DNA from: Merluccius polli | Lineage: Eukaryota > Chordata > Actinopteri > Gadiformes > Merlucciidae | Length of the DNA stretch: 64,000 nt | Assembly (NCBI GenBank): GCA_030340625.1 | Contig: JAOPHQ010006627.1 | Coordinates: 1 to 64,000, forward strand | Direction: 5' to 3' | Shown: positions 31,037-42,920 of the stretch, one piece after another | How positions within the stretch are numbered: position 1 is the first letter of the stretch | Layout: every line of letters starts with the position of its first letter | Notes under the pieces: generated by a model | Seen by the model: only the letters and a program-made list of their open reading frames with translations | What the model was told of the DNA's origin: nothing | Database searches by the model: none | Position numbers and translations under genes: made by a program

Positions 31037-31795
31037 TCCAGTACAGATACCCAAAACAACCCAAAACTACCCAAAATATGCCAGTACAGATACCCAAAAC
31101 AACCAGAAAGTACACAAAACAACCAAAAACTACCCAAAACAACCCAAACCATGCCAGTACAGATACCCAAAACATGCCACTACAGCAGAGGTTGCGCTAG
31201 ACTTTTTCGTTGTCCGTCATTTTGACTGACAGGGTCATAAACATCCCGTCATAATCTATTTTTACCGGTCACTGTAATTTTTTAAATGATAATAATGACA
31301 TGTTCAATAGCATTTAATTTTAATTAATTTTTAATTAATATTCAGTCCTATTAACGGCCCCACCCGACGACGATATCATCGTCCATCACAATGTTTTACT
31401 GTGAACATCGGCAACTGCCAATTTAAGGGCCATCGCCCAACCCTAGCTTCCAGGTTCCTCGCGTGCCCGCTTGCGCGTAATCAAATGTTTCAAGTGGGTT
31501 TGTTGTTTCTTTCTTCTTTTCTACTTTTCTTCTTCTACAAGAGCCAATTAATATGCTCATCGCCACCAAGTGGTCAGGGTGTGAAATGCAATCTGTCAAA
31601 ATGATGGACGGCCCTCAGATTTTTCCGTCACCGTTTTAAAAAAACGGTCAATGACGGAAAATATTTGGTTAACGCGACCCCTGCACTACAGATACCCAAA
31701 ACAACCCAAAACATACCGGTACAAATGCCCAAAACAACCCAAAGGTACCCCAAACAGCCCAAAACTACCCAAAACATGCCAGTACAGATACCCAC
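31037..31795. repeat. AC-rich minisatellite (ACAGATACCCAAAACAACC) split by a MITE
   Basis: Irregular copies of CCAGTACAGATACCCAAAAC and CCCAAAACAACC lie on both sides of the insertion at 31186-31683 (31037-31185 and 31684-31795). They form one array before insertion. Confidence 0.85.
31186..31683. mobile_element. hAT MITE in the minisatellite
   Basis: Ends CAGAGGTTGCGCTAGAC and the inverse of CAGGGGTCGCGTTAAC, with a perfect 8-bp TSD CACTACAG (31178-31185 and 31684-31691). It is 498 bp and non-coding, with sub-terminal GACGG/CCGTC motifs. Confidence 0.92.
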
Positions 31796-31800
31796 TCTTA

Positions 31801-32688
31801 CTGTGCGTTCACACCAGAAGCGAATTGAGCTGCAAAGACGCTTTGGTCGCTCATAAAGATTCGCTGCGAATATTTTTGTTCGCTTTTGTCGCTCAAGACG
31901 CTCATGACGTACATTAAATTATGCAGACGCATTTAAAGGAGCCGTATGCTTTTAGACAGCCATATCAAAGAGTGAACTCCCATACACTTTGGCCATATTG
32001 CAGAGACGGTTTTGCTTGTTTGATAAACGATAGTCGCACATCCCTCGTAACTACGCCGTGAAGGTGCACCCTCCCGGACTCCGCTATTAACATGAACCGC
32101 TCCGCCGGAGGAGCCGCACATCCACACGCACCGGACACCAGAATACAAACATCTTTTCCATTTGATTGCTTTTAAATAAAGTTGTGTGCAGTTATACGGT
32201 AAATACGATTATTAAAAGTGTTCATGTCTCCTTCCTGGTCCAGAACCGCTTGGTCTGCCGTTAATAGGCGGCCCGCTTCGTGCGTGTGCTTGTAAACATG
32301 ATATATAAGCTGATTATTACGGTATTGTCTCTGAAATAAAAAAGGCTTGGATTGTACAACACCGGGTGCCCCGCCACAGCCGCCATTAACTTTTCCGTCG
32401 ACATTTTACAGTAGGAACCAACAAAGTACAAAGTGCCGGTGTTCCCTGGGACCCACGCAAGCGGAGAGCGTCTACATTCAGATTGGCTGTCAGTTTTTGC
32501 CGCTGAAACGCGTCATAGTAATTTGCATAAAGTTAAACTGTCTTCAACTTTTTTTGGACGCTCTGGACGCTCAACTTTTGACGCTGGTAGCGTTGGTCGC
32601 TTGTGACACTTTGGACGCTCTTGCCCATAGAAAGTGAATGACTTCCGGCGATTTGGTCGCTCAATTCGCTTCTGGTGTGAACGCACAG
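31801..32688. mobile_element. PIF/Harbinger-type MITE
   Basis: TIRs CTGTGCGTTCACACCAGAAG and its inverse are near perfect over about 30 bp. The TSD is TTA (31798-31800 and 32689-32691). Internal GACGCT/TGGTCGC motifs and CCCATAGAAAGTGAATG near the right end recur in the satellite units at 43300-45420. Confidence 0.9.
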
Positions 32689-32691
32689 TTA

Positions 32692-33341
32692 GGCTACATC
32701 CACACTACTATGTTTTCGTTTTAAACCGCATCACTTTTGCCACGTTTCCGCCTAGCATACACACTACTCCGGCGTTTTACAACCCCTAAAATGAAGATTA
32801 TTGAAAACACTGCTGACCCAGTTTTAGTTTCTAGGTTGCGTTTCAGTCTGGACTAGTGTGGACGGGCGGATACGGAGCCGATGAAGCAGACACCCACGTT
32901 CGCTTCCTGATTGGGTCTTATCAGTCATGACGTGTCTTTCCCTGATTCGTCACGCCCCTATCATGTGATCTGTGACGACTCCCAATCTATGTTTTCCGCC
33001 GCCTTCAACGCCTTATACTCGTGTTACTTTCAGTAACAGTTCCACCTCGTCTTCGGTCCAAACAAAGAAATCTCTGGTCTTACTCACCATTGTTCTTCTG
33101 TTCAATGTTCTTCCTCCCTAATATTTTCTGCAACTAACCAACCAGAGTAGACAATCTGCTTCCTGTTTATACCGGCACGCTGGTCACATGACCACGCATG
33201 GTCATGTGATATGCATTTTCAGGCGTGGTAGTATGGACGGAGATTCTTTCTGATACGGTGCTAAAACGCTAGTGAGGACGGAGATCATTTTTGTTTGAAA
33301 AAAACGTATAAAACCGAAAACGTAGTAGTGTGGATGTAGCC
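32692..33341. mobile_element. Second TTA-target MITE, abutting the first
   Basis: TIRs GGCTACATCCACACTACTA and its inverse at the right. The TSD TTA (32689-32691) is shared with the previous MITE and repeated at 33342-33344. It is non-coding. Confidence 0.9.
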
Positions 33342-33344
33342 TTA

Positions 33345-34799
33345 AGCAACCCTCCTTGGGCCACTCTGGCTCCGCTGGTGCCCTCCTAATTCCAGGGACC
33401 TCCAGGGGCCTCCAAGGAGGTATAGATATTCCTAAGGGCTGAAGGGCCTGTCTGCCAAGACAGGAAGAGTAGGTGTGTATATGAAGAGTTCAGATGCAAA
33501 AGCCTCTAAACGCCACCTCCGTCAAAAATGAGATAAATATATTGAGTGAATGCTCTCCGCACGTAGTATATGGTAATCAAATCATTTCGCGTCAAAACCC
33601 GCAAAATACCACTCTTTTTCTGGTCTGAAATCTCGATTTGTAGGCATAAACCTCTAAACGCCACTTCCCTTTGTCAGCAAAAGCCGCTACGTTCCGAGAA
33701 CCAATCACAACGCAACACGGAATCATGTGACTTCACCCAGTTTCAACATGGCGGCGCGCTGAGGAGCCGGCTTAGATCGCTTCTAAGATAGATTATAGAT
33801 ATAGATAGACTCTTTATTATATTATTCTTTAGTATTTATTTATATGCTTTATCTTTATTATAGATTATAGATATATCCTTCCTCAGATCGCATAGATGCG
33901 CGATCTATGCGGATGCATAGATGCGCGATCTGAGGAAGGCCAGACGGCCGAAACATTGTCACCGTAATAAACTACCGACATTGTTCTCAACTCGGAATGT
34001 GCGGCACCTCTCTCCTTTTACTGATCTTCTCTCTCAGTTGCCAGCACCTCACATTTGGTGTGTGTTTGCACCTCTCCTTTCAAGCATGGGGAGTATTGTC
34101 AGTTCGTTGAGGTCTCTTTAAAAAAAAATCAGATTTACATCTTTTCTCTTATATACATAGGCCTACTTGATTATATGCCAAATGTTTTTGAACGTAATAA
34201 GCTTTTTTAATTAATGTAATGAGCTTTTTTATAGTTGAATCTGATGCCCAAACATAAGAAATTAACTTACTTGACCACTTTTAACTTTTTTTTTCATGTT
34301 TTATTTTTTTATATAATTTATTGTTATTCCATCATTTACATATAATATAATAATAATATAAATATATAATATATATAAGTGATTTTACTACTTTTGACTA
34401 TGTCTTGTCCAAATATGTGGAAGTACCGGTGGATTTAGCTGTTTTTGACGCAAAAAAAAAATGTATTTGGTAAAAACACATAAAAAGACTAAAGTGACAT
34501 TTTTGAAAAAAAAAAATGTATTCATTAACTAATAACCTTATCATTTCCATTAAAATAAAATGACTGAACTTGAACATAGAAGCCTGATAAAAAATGGTCA
34601 TTTATAAGAAAAGTGGTCAAACGGATTTAGAGGCTTTTGCATCTAAACTCTTCATATATTCTCTGTGTTAAAATGTGGGAGTGAGTGGCTTCATGAACCT
34701 ACTCCGGCTTGCATGTTCGATTGCTCTCTGTAATAAATCATTTTACTATTATACTATTATTAATTCATTCTCCAAGTCTTCTGTAAGTCCTACCTTCAT
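33345..34799 (+). repeat. ERV2 putative 5' LTR, interrupted
   Basis: Two short stretches match the putative 3' LTR. AAGGAGGTATAG...GGAAGAGTAGGTGTG (about 33413-33478) resembles 48898-48961. GATTGCTCTCTGTAATAAATC to CCTACCTTCA (34720-34799) resembles 51250-51320. Similarity is about 75-80 per cent, so the copy is old. No PBS is recognisable after 34799. Confidence 0.45.
33480..34656. mobile_element. TIR element with TA target in the ERV2 LTR
   Basis: The left end TATGAAGAGTTCAGATGCAA and its inverse at the right agree over about 33 bp with one or two changes. TA lies outside both ends. Inside are AT-rich GATAGATTATAG repeats, a GCATAGATGCGCGATC palindrome (33890-33935) and the GAAGGCCAGACGGCCGAAAC motif found in several fish repeats. 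No transposase. Confidence 0.75.
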
Positions 34800-34872
34800 A
34801 ATAATGTAAATGTATTAAAAAAATTGATGCCGGCATTTGATGCTAAACCAAAAGTTTTAAAGCAGCAATAGA

Positions 34873-35016
34873 CGAATACTGGGGGAGGTTAGTTCGACCC
34901 GGTAGGGTTACAGTCCATGAGGCGAATACTGGGGGAGGTTAGTTCGACCCGGTAGGGTTACAGTCCATGAGGCGAATACTGGGGGAGGTTAGTTCAACCC
35001 GGTAGGGTTACTGTCT
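34873..35016 (+). repeat. Three tandem 50-bp repeats
   Basis: Two identical 50-base units and a third, truncated one (CGAATACTGGGGGAGGTTAG...). They lie in the ERV2 leader between LTR and gag. There are no spacers of changing sequence, so this is not a CRISPR array. Confidence 0.95.
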
Positions 35017-35274
35017 AGCCAAAGCTATCAAAATAATGCTCTTTGAGTTAGAATAAAACATAATAAAGAAAGTGCTGTGATCACTAGAACGTTCAAAGGC
35101 CTGAAATAATACTAAGTATTAGTCGTTCATCATGTATTGGGTATCCATGTCTGTTATTTGTTTTTGTGTTTTTTGTTGTTTTTTTGTGTTTGTTTTCCTC
35201 TTCTCTGCAGTATCCAGTCCTGGAGCATGACCTGGTGGATTATTCGGAACCGATAGGACTGACCCTGCAGCCAT

Positions 35275-35600
35275 CATGCTCAACGGCACCCTGAGCATGG
35301 ATGGAACACCGGTAAAGATGGTCATTTCATCAATAACGAAAGATAATGACCCTGAAAGGGGGAACAGAAGAGGACACCAACCCAGCCAACACCCGCCCTT
35401 TTCTACCGACCCGTTTTTTTCTCCCCTTTTCAAGAATTCTAGAGATACTGAAGAAAACACCAGAAAGAAAGCTCAGCATCCCCGAGCCCCACCCCAGGAC
35501 AAGACCCAACCCCCCCGACACACAATCCCTGGGGTGGTCCAGCTGACTGAACTGAAAAAAGACACAGAGCATACCCCACGACAGGAACCCCACTAAGTGG
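35275..35600 (+). pseudogene. ERV2 gag, N-terminal fragment
   Basis: The ORF begins MLNGTLSMDGTPVKMV and becomes proline- and threonine-rich, like a Gag spacer. It stops just before the hAT insertion at 35614. The assignment rests on position: the sequence directly beyond the insertion continues a polar, proline-rich Gag-like segment. Confidence 0.4.
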
Positions 35601-36202
35601 CCAGCATACAAGCTAGGGATGTAAACGGTTAATCGACTATCGGTTAATTGTCGAAAATAATTTAATCGATTAAATTAAATTAATTGTAGGTTAACTGAAT
35701 CTAGGGCCATTTTCCACAGGAGTTTTTTCACACCAAACTTACTTGAACGTAACGCGGGATTCTCGCGGGCGGCGAGAGACCCGGTGTCATGCCAAAAAGT
35801 GATTGTCTGCCAGAATCTGATTTCCGCGGGAGCGCGCACAGCAGTCCGTTGAGCGGTAGCGCAAAAACGTCTGCTTTTCTCTGGATTAAACGGCCATAAT
35901 ATGCAGATACACACAACTGTATTATAATGTAATTATAGCAAAGGCACGTGTCTTCGAAAGTTTAACGTTTGTTCTTAAATCAATTTTTTGGCAGGTGAAA
36001 ATGCCTATTTTGTGTTGTAATGGTCCTTTAAAAGAATTCCAAGGTGTCTTGTGTTTATATTATGAAGCTTATGAATGCGAGCAAGTCATATTTAGGCAGA
36101 AATCACCTTTGAGTAACTGTATTTGGCCTTCAGTGATTTTTTGCCAGGTGAAATCAGATTCTGGCAGACAATCACTTTTTGGCACGACACCGGCACACAA
36201 AC

Positions 36203-36898
36203 ATGAGGCGGTCAAAACGGAGTGGAGTATGGGAGCATTTCAAACTAATTAATGATGACAAAGACGCTCAATGTAAACTCTGCAGTACTACGTTTAAGTT
36301 CAGCAGCTCTACGAGTTCGCTAAGATACCACCTTCAAAACCTGCATGCAGCCGTGTTGCAGGGAGGAAGTCCATCGCCTTCACAACCGACTATCGCCGCG
36401 GTGATGGGAAGGCGAGTATGCGACGACAGGAAAGCTGAGGGCATTACTCAGAGGATTTGCGGCATGATTGAAAAAGATATGATGCCAATTAGCACCACTG
36501 ACGGCGAGGTATTTCGGGAGTTAATACACTTCATGGAGCCAGGTTATAATATCCCTTCTCGAGCGACCATAACTACCCGCCTGGAAGCACGCTACAAAAA
36601 CAAGAAGACTGAGCTAAAAACACAGCTAGCCGCGGCTAATGTGGCTTTGACGACAGATTGTTGGATGGCACTGACTACAGAAAGCTACATTACAATGACT
36701 TGCCACTACATTGAAAACGACTGGCAGTTAAAGTCAGCAGTCCTTCTCACCGAGAGCTTATACGAGAGACATACAGCTGATAATTTAGCTGACAAACTGA
36801 ACCAGGCTGTGGAGTCATGGGGACTCACCGGGCGTGTAATAGCCTGTGTTCACGACAACGCTCGGAACATTGTCTTGGCAAACAACCCCACACGTTAG
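36203..36898 (+). pseudogene. hAT transposase, BED finger and N-terminal half
   Basis: Starting MRRSKRSGVWEHFKL, a BED zinc finger follows (CKLC then HLQNLH). The hAT N-terminal part includes TDCWMALTTESYITMTCHY, which carries a catalytic-region Asp. The frame ends prematurely at TAG after ANNPTR. The protein continues in another frame, so there is a frameshift near 36890. Confidence 0.85.
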
Positions 36899-37331
36899 TT
36901 GGAAATCAGTTTCGTGCTTTGCACATACTTTAAATCTGGCGGTCAATGACGGATTTGCTGCTGCTGGTGTCAACCGAGTAATTGCAGCTGCTGGCAGGTT
37001 GGTGAAACACTTCCACCACAGCACTCCAGCAACGAAAGCACTAGAAGCAAAACAAAAACAAATGCAGCTACCAGCTCATCGGCTCATTCAGTCCTGCAAA
37101 ACCAGGTGGAACTCTGTATGTGAAATGTTTGGCAGACTCGTAGAACAGCGATGGGCCATGTGTGCTGTACTATCAGACCGCTCAGTGACTAAGCTTACAG
37201 ATGCGAGGACGCTGGAGTTGAGAGACGACTTCTGGCAGCTGATGGAAGACATGGCACCGGCACTGGAGGCTCTCAAATGTGCAACTACTGTAATGTCTGC
37301 AGATACTGAGGTATCCATATCCAACACGTAG
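36846..37331 (+). pseudogene. hAT transposase, central part
   Basis: In the shifted frame the family sequence continues with SVSCFAHTLNLAVNDGF, a conserved hAT block containing the CxxH-like motif, then QSCKTRWNSVCEMF. It stops where the next element is inserted after EVSIS. Confidence 0.85.
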
Positions 37332-37724
37332 TGTTAATTTCGTTAACGAAAACTAGACGAAAATATTTTCGTCAACGCACATTTTTCACCGGACGAAAAC
37401 TAGACTAGACGAGACTGAAACCCCCATTAATAAACAATAACTGGGACTAAATTAGTATGCATTTTCATGGACTAATAAAGACGAGACGAAAATGTACTTC
37501 ACTAAATGAAGACTGGACTAAAATCTATGGACATTTTAGTTCATGAACAAAGACGAGACGAAAATTGGGGGGGGGGGGGGGGAGGCGAGCGGGCAGAGAG
37601 AAGACGCAGCATTCTGTCAGGCGGCACGACAAGCGGGCGCACTCCCGTGGAACTGACGCTTCCGTGCTCGTCGAACGCATGCGCGCGCTCGTGGGAGCCG
37701 TTGGATGAGTTGAGAACTGTTTAC

Positions 37725-39012
37725 TAGTGGTGGATTTCATGATTCGTTTGCGCGAATCAGTTCGCGTCGTTCAGTTCGCCACAAAGAGTCGTTCGTTCGT
37801 TCGTTCGTTCGTTCGTTCGTTCAGTCGTGTTTCCGGTAGCGGTGAATCATTCACTGAGTCGTTCAGACTCAGCTCCTCCCTCCGTCCCTCGTTCTCATTC
37901 GCGAATCGCGAACGACTCGGCTGTCATTCGCGAACGGCGAATGACAACCGAGTCGTTCAGACTCGGCTGTCATTCGCGAATCGCGAATGCCAGCCGAGTC
38001 GGTCAGACTCGGCTCCTCCCTCGTTCACAACATTCAAACGAATCACGAATGCAGCTGAGTCGGTCTCGGTCAGACTCCCTCGTTCTCATTTACTAACTAA
38101 TCACAAAATCACGATTCACAATCGTGCAATGGTGCAAATGGTTATCAATCAACACAACATTAACTAAGTTCCTTTCAGCTGAGGAGCGCTTCGTGTTCGG
38201 AATCGGGATATTGTTGCCCGGGCAACGCACGTCAGCTCGAGCTCACTTTATCCTGAAAGGTGGGAGGAGGGGGGTTGATGGTGTTAATAAATGTGTGAAT
38301 AATAGCAAATACAACATTGTGTCTGTCTGGTTGAATATGTTAACATATGTATTTAATTTGAGTTCAACAGATTTATTTAATGTATGCATAATGACATGTC
38401 AGGATCAAAATGCCCCATTCCCCCAATTCAAGGTAAAGTTAGACAAACCAAACGCAGCGGGATGGGGGGGGGGGGGGGGGCGTAGTAGATTATTGGATGT
38501 TTAATATATCAGCAAGATAATAGACTTGATTTAGCAATGATGAGTTTAAAAGGTAATGATGTACAGTTGTGTTTATTCTGGGCATATTTTATTTACTATT
38601 GTGAAGATGGCCATTGGCCACCCCCACTCAAGACCAAGATCCACCAAGGTGGGGGTCCCGCCGGGTCGCGTGCAACGAAACAGATTGACGAGACATTCAA
38701 ATATTTTATTAATCTGGCATGACACAGAAAATACAAAGACAGCATGCATTTACCATTTCACTGATATTTAAATGTAAAAGGCACGATTGGCTGGCTCTCG
38801 TGTGTCGTGACGTCTCAGTCCTCGAGTCAATCACAGTCAGGGAACGATTCGCAACTCGCGAATCAGCGTCGCGAATCAGCAGCGCGTCAGAAACTCAGCG
38901 AACGAGACGAACGACGACGAACGAGTCGAACGAGAGCGGCGAATGAGGTCAGTTCGTTCACTTTAAAGAGTCGTTCGTTCGAACTGATTCGTTCACGAAC
39001 GAGCCATCACTA
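37725..39012. mobile_element. hAT-like element nested one level deeper
   Basis: Ends TAGTGGTGGATTTC and the inverse of TAGTGATGGCTCG, with a perfect 8-bp TSD CTGTTTAC (37717-37724 and 39013-39020). (GTTC)n and TCGCGAATGACA-type inverted motifs fill its ends. ORFs here are repeat artefacts. Confidence 0.88.
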
Positions 39013-39034
39013 CTGTTTACATCTTTTACATCTT

Positions 39035-39333
39035 CGTTCGTTATGGTAGTCGTGACCATATTATGTTTGATTCGGGATGAGTAGTTCCTCACTCGGTCAA
39101 CAAAATAATGTACACAGTCTTGTACCTTTGCCTTTTCTTCCGTTTTCCAAATTATTTTTATGCCCGAATCAAACATAATATGGTCACGACTACCATAACG
39201 AACGATTGGCTTGGTTAAAGGCTTAATACTCTTTATATAAGGATTCTACGAAAAGTGGACGAGATAAATGCATGGGAAATTTACTTCCGGCACCGGAGCT
39301 GTTAAAAAGGGGGCGGTCACTGTTACGCTCTAT
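39035..39333. repeat. Half-preserved palindrome, copy 1
   Basis: Arms of 42 bp (39035-39076 and 39163-39204) are perfect inverse copies. The right arm continues to CGCTCTAT at 39333 but the matching outer left arm is missing. Copy 2, complete, is at 43997-44410. Confidence 0.9.
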
Positions 39334-39787
39334 ACAGCATTATGTCTATTACTTTACATTGCTGTTATTCTACATCACTGCCCCACCTGGTCAGCCATCA
39401 ACAGTCCAGTGTATGGCAGCAGTTCTCATATGAATAGTGTTTGTAAGCATCCATCTTAATAACTTAGTGATTATCTTATATACTTTTATTTTATAACTTA
39501 CTGCCGCTTTGAGATAGTTTTTCAGCCACGTAATTCCACTCGTCTTTGACCACAACAACAGTAGACAGCACTTACGTAAAACCACGGTTTATTAGCAAAA
39601 GAATATAGGCCTACCCCACACAATAAAATAGAACATATAAAGAAAGAAGCCTTAGCAATAAGGCGCATTAAAATGTGCCTTCGAACTCGTCCGTGTTTGT
39701 TTCCGCTTTGTCGCGCGCCACTGAAAAAAAAAGAGAGGTGCGCGAACTTGGGAACGGCGAGTATACTGCGGCCTTTACTATTGCGCG

Positions 39788-39970
39788 CACCCCCCCCCCC
39801 CCCCCCCCCTTTCGGCCGGAGTGTTACAATCGCGCGCGCCCCCCCCCCCCCCCGTCGGCTGTAGGTCCGCGGTGTGTTACTATTGCGCGTGCCCCCCGTC
39901 AACAATCGCGAACACCCCCACCGTCAACAATCACGAACACCCCCCCCCCCCCCCCCCCCCCCCCCCCCGT
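39788..39970. repeat. Cytosine homopolymer cluster
   Basis: Several C runs of 14-30 bases alternate with CGTCAACAATCGCGAAC units. Lengths are probably unreliable. A related cluster is at 45560-45690. Confidence 0.9.
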
Positions 39971-40350
39971 CAACAATCGCGAACGCATCATTCTCACCTT
40001 TTTCACCCCGAGCCAGTTTGCATGCCTGAGACATACTTTTAGTAAATAATTTTTGATTAGATGGAAATGTTCTATATTATCTGCTGACAAAAAAGTAAAA
40101 GGGTAAAATAATTGTCCTGACTAAAACTAGACTAAAATGTTGACAGTTTTTGTTGACTAAAACTAGACGAATAAAATTATGTTTTCTTGGACTAAGATAA
40201 AGACTAAAATGCTCGACTTATAGTCGACTAAAACTTGAATAAATAAAAACAGGATGAGGTTGACTAAATGCGATAAAAACTAACAAGGGCGATTGAAACT
40301 GGACTAAAACTGAGACTAAATTTAAAAATGGCTGATAAAATTAACACTAC

Positions 40351-41226
40351 CCAATCACATTTAGCCTGATCAACACGCACCTCAAGACGGCAGATGGAGA
40401 CGGAAGCAGAGTGGCGGAATTCAAATCGAAAGTGCGCACTTCGTTGGTTGAACAGATGAAGGTAAGCTATGGCCATTAATTAATTAAATTCTCAATCAAC
40501 ATCACATTTGAGCTCTATATTGACAGATTGTGGGGTGCATAACTTAATACTTATCACTGACACATTGTCACAGTATAAACTGTGTTAAACTGCACAGTAT
40601 AAATTATGCAGTTGTCACAGTACCCGTGTCATGTCAAACCTTATTAAATAAAACTGATGCTAGCTTTCTCCTTTATTTAATTTTAACAGGTTGAGTCTGA
40701 AGACCTCACATCAACAACACCAATGATAGCAACGATGCTGGACCCACGGCATAAGCACCTGGGATTTCTGGTGCCAGCAAGCAAGAACTCAGCTTATTCC
40801 AAGCTGCTTGAACTGGCTATGGCAGAACATGTGAGCTGCACATCAAGAGAAGATGAAGCCACCACTGGAGATGATGTGCAAGTCCAGGGAGCTGCACTTC
40901 AGAGGCACACTTCTGCTATGACTCTTCTACTGGGTGAAAACTATACCACCAGCTGCAACAATGACATAGAAAAAGAAGTGGACATGTTTCTCAAGGATCC
41001 CTCACCACTCCTTGATTCCAGTCCCACAGAATGGTGGAAAGTCAATGAAGGGCGATTCCCGAGGCTGGCAAATGTGGCACGACGATATCTGTGCATACCG
41101 GGCACGTCTGTCTCATCTGAACGTGTATTCTCAGCAGCTGACCTCACTGTAAACAGGCTGTGCACACGACTTACTCCAGACCATGTTAATATGCTTATTT
41201 TCCTGAACAAAAATACAGGGGTCTAG
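40351..41226 (+). pseudogene. hAT transposase, 3' exons
   Basis: After the nested element the frame resumes with PITFSLINTHLKTADGDG to QMK (40458). A GTAAGC...AACAG intron follows (40459-40689), then the last exon. The last exon holds MIATMLDPRHK and the dimerisation motif WWKVNEGRFPRLANVARRYL with SVSSERVFSAAD, ending NKNTGV. Length and order match Ac/ZBED-type transposases. Confidence 0.85.
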
Positions 41227-41879
41227 GTCAGGAGTCTATTGAAAACACATTGAGACAGGAATGTTTTTGTTTCAGGAGAGGTAGCCTATATCTTCATTTA
41301 AGTGTTTAATAGAGGCCCTCTAATTTTACTGTCACCTTCCTCAGGGATGATTTAAGTTGTGTTCAGTACTACATGTTACTGTAAGTTTCCAGGGCTAGTA
41401 ATCTTACTGTTACCTTTCTCAGAACAAGGGGGATTTTTAAGTGCTGCTGCTAATGTTTCAAGTTTTTTTTATATAAGTACTTTACCAGATAATTATATGT
41501 AGGCTTAATATTGTGTAGGCTAAGCCCATATTGTATAGATTTAAAATGTATTTTATGTTGCTTAATGTTTCACATGCAACAGGTGAGCCAGTGCACAATT
41601 ATTTTTTTATGTATTTCAATTTTCTGTGCAGAATTTATTTTGGTTAAATGCCATTATCTGTACCGTATTCCAACTGGTACAATAAAACATTAATTGAGGA
41701 ATATAACTTGCATTTTTTATTCAGTATATAAGCAATATTTTGCTTTACGTTAAAGACACCGTGAGAAATGTATGTTCTCAGGAAAAAAGCCACTTATCAG
41801 TTAATCGTTAATCGATCGATGAGGTCAATCAACTAACGATTAATGAATTAATCGATAATTTGCATCCCTAATACAAGCA

Positions 41880-42345
41880 CATTCAACGGAAGAAGACCTG
41901 AGGCACGCCCATGGAATCATACCCCAGACCCTGTGGAACTGCCACCCACCAAATTTCGGCCTAAAAATGGACGGACCTCCCGGCTGCCTCCTACAGAGGA
42001 CAGAGAGGAAGAAGAAGAAGAAGAAGAAGAAGAAAGACTTGGAAAATGAAGAAAGCTATTCATTACAGTCTCCGCTGAGTAAACTCCACCTCAAAACAAG
42101 CGGCCGTCACCGTGTTGCCGCTATTGACGGTCCCCACCGAAAATGGCACCTCTCAAGTCAGGTACATCCCCTGGAAGACCCAGGACATGGTAGGACTGGC
42201 TGATCGGCTCCCGCCCATCAGCAAGGGCGCCTCTCACTGGATCTACAAATTGGAAGAATACACTGCATCACACCGGCTGGCGCTAGGAGACATCAATGCA
42301 CCTAGTTGGTGCTATCTTTGCAAGCTATCTTTGCTGTCGCTAACA
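41880..42345 (+). pseudogene. ERV2 gag fragment, spacer and capsid start
   Basis: A glutamate/lysine repeat (about 42006-42036) is followed by a frame reading ADRLPPISKGASHWIYKLEE and YTASHRLALGDI. This parallels the capsid start in ERV1 Gag. It breaks off after about 42305. Confidence 0.6.
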
Positions 42346-42920
42346 TGAGAGCTCTGAACCTCAGTATTAGGAGTGAAGACACCCCCCTGGATGATCACAG
42401 AGGATGTATGTTCTGACACCAGTCAGTGTGTACTGTACCTTTAAGGTTCTCCACAAATTGCTGTATCCTCTGTGTTGTTTTTTAGTCTACACAGCACAGA
42501 CAAGCAGTGCAAATGCAGGCTCAGTGCAGCCCCACAGAGTTTTTTGGTTTAAATCCTTGGAGTAGATCGGTCTGTGAGTATGGTTACTTACCTTTGTAGT
42601 TTAGTTATGTGCTTCAAAAACGCTGTTTAAGGATTTTGTTATCGTCAGTTTATGAGACGAGCTACTGTAACTAGCTGTTGAGCTAATCAACTAAGCTAAT
42701 CGCTAGCATAGGCTGCTTTCTAAGTTAACACATTATTAACGCAAGTTTATGTTGGTCTGTATAAGTTACCTAGGCTGTTATGTATTCTTGTGTTTGTACT
42801 TGCAGTTGCACAACCTAAGCTTCAGTAAATCACACTCAACATGAAGTACAGTCTACTAGTCTTGTGTTAGCTATCTGTCTAGCTATGCAGTGTGACGCAT
42901 CTGCGAGGGCAGAATAACGT
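42346..42920. other. Unassigned insertion in ERV2 gag
   Basis: It separates two gag pieces that should be near each other. A TGTTCTGACACC stretch at 42409 could start a solo LTR, but no matching end or TSD was found. Confidence 0.35.

Larger units (their letters stand above)
37328..40350. mobile_element. Nested DNA element (GTAGTGTTAATTT termini) in the transposase gene
   Basis: GTAGTGTTAATTT at the left and AAAATTAACACTAC at the right are inverted. Sub-terminal GACTAAAACTAGAC-type repeats occur at both ends in inverted orientation. The target duplication is unclear (TCCAACAC versus CCAATCAC). The interior holds a further hAT element, a partial palindrome and very GC-rich homopolymer runs. 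Its right 500 bp recur at 45560-46068. Confidence 0.75.
35614..41870 (+). mobile_element. BED-finger hAT transposon inside ERV2 gag
   Basis: Termini TAGGGATGTAAACGG and the inverse of TAGGGATGCAAATTATCG, with a perfect 8-bp TSD ATACAAGC (35606-35613 and 41871-41878). Sub-terminal AATCGATTAA motifs lie at both ends. It encodes an intron-containing transposase, itself interrupted by the element at 37328-40350. Confidence 0.92.

Noticed and set aside
34873..34972. tRNA-like B-box in GGTTAGTTCGACCC
   Set aside because: No A-box or cloverleaf around it. It lies in a tandem repeat unit.
34873..35016. Three regular 50-bp repeats, CRISPR-like at first sight
   Set aside because: The repeats are contiguous without variable spacers and lie in a vertebrate retrovirus leader. 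They are a simple tandem array.
42409..42850. Solo LTR inside ERV2 gag
   Set aside because: A TGTT start was seen but no convincing end, polyadenylation signal or duplication.
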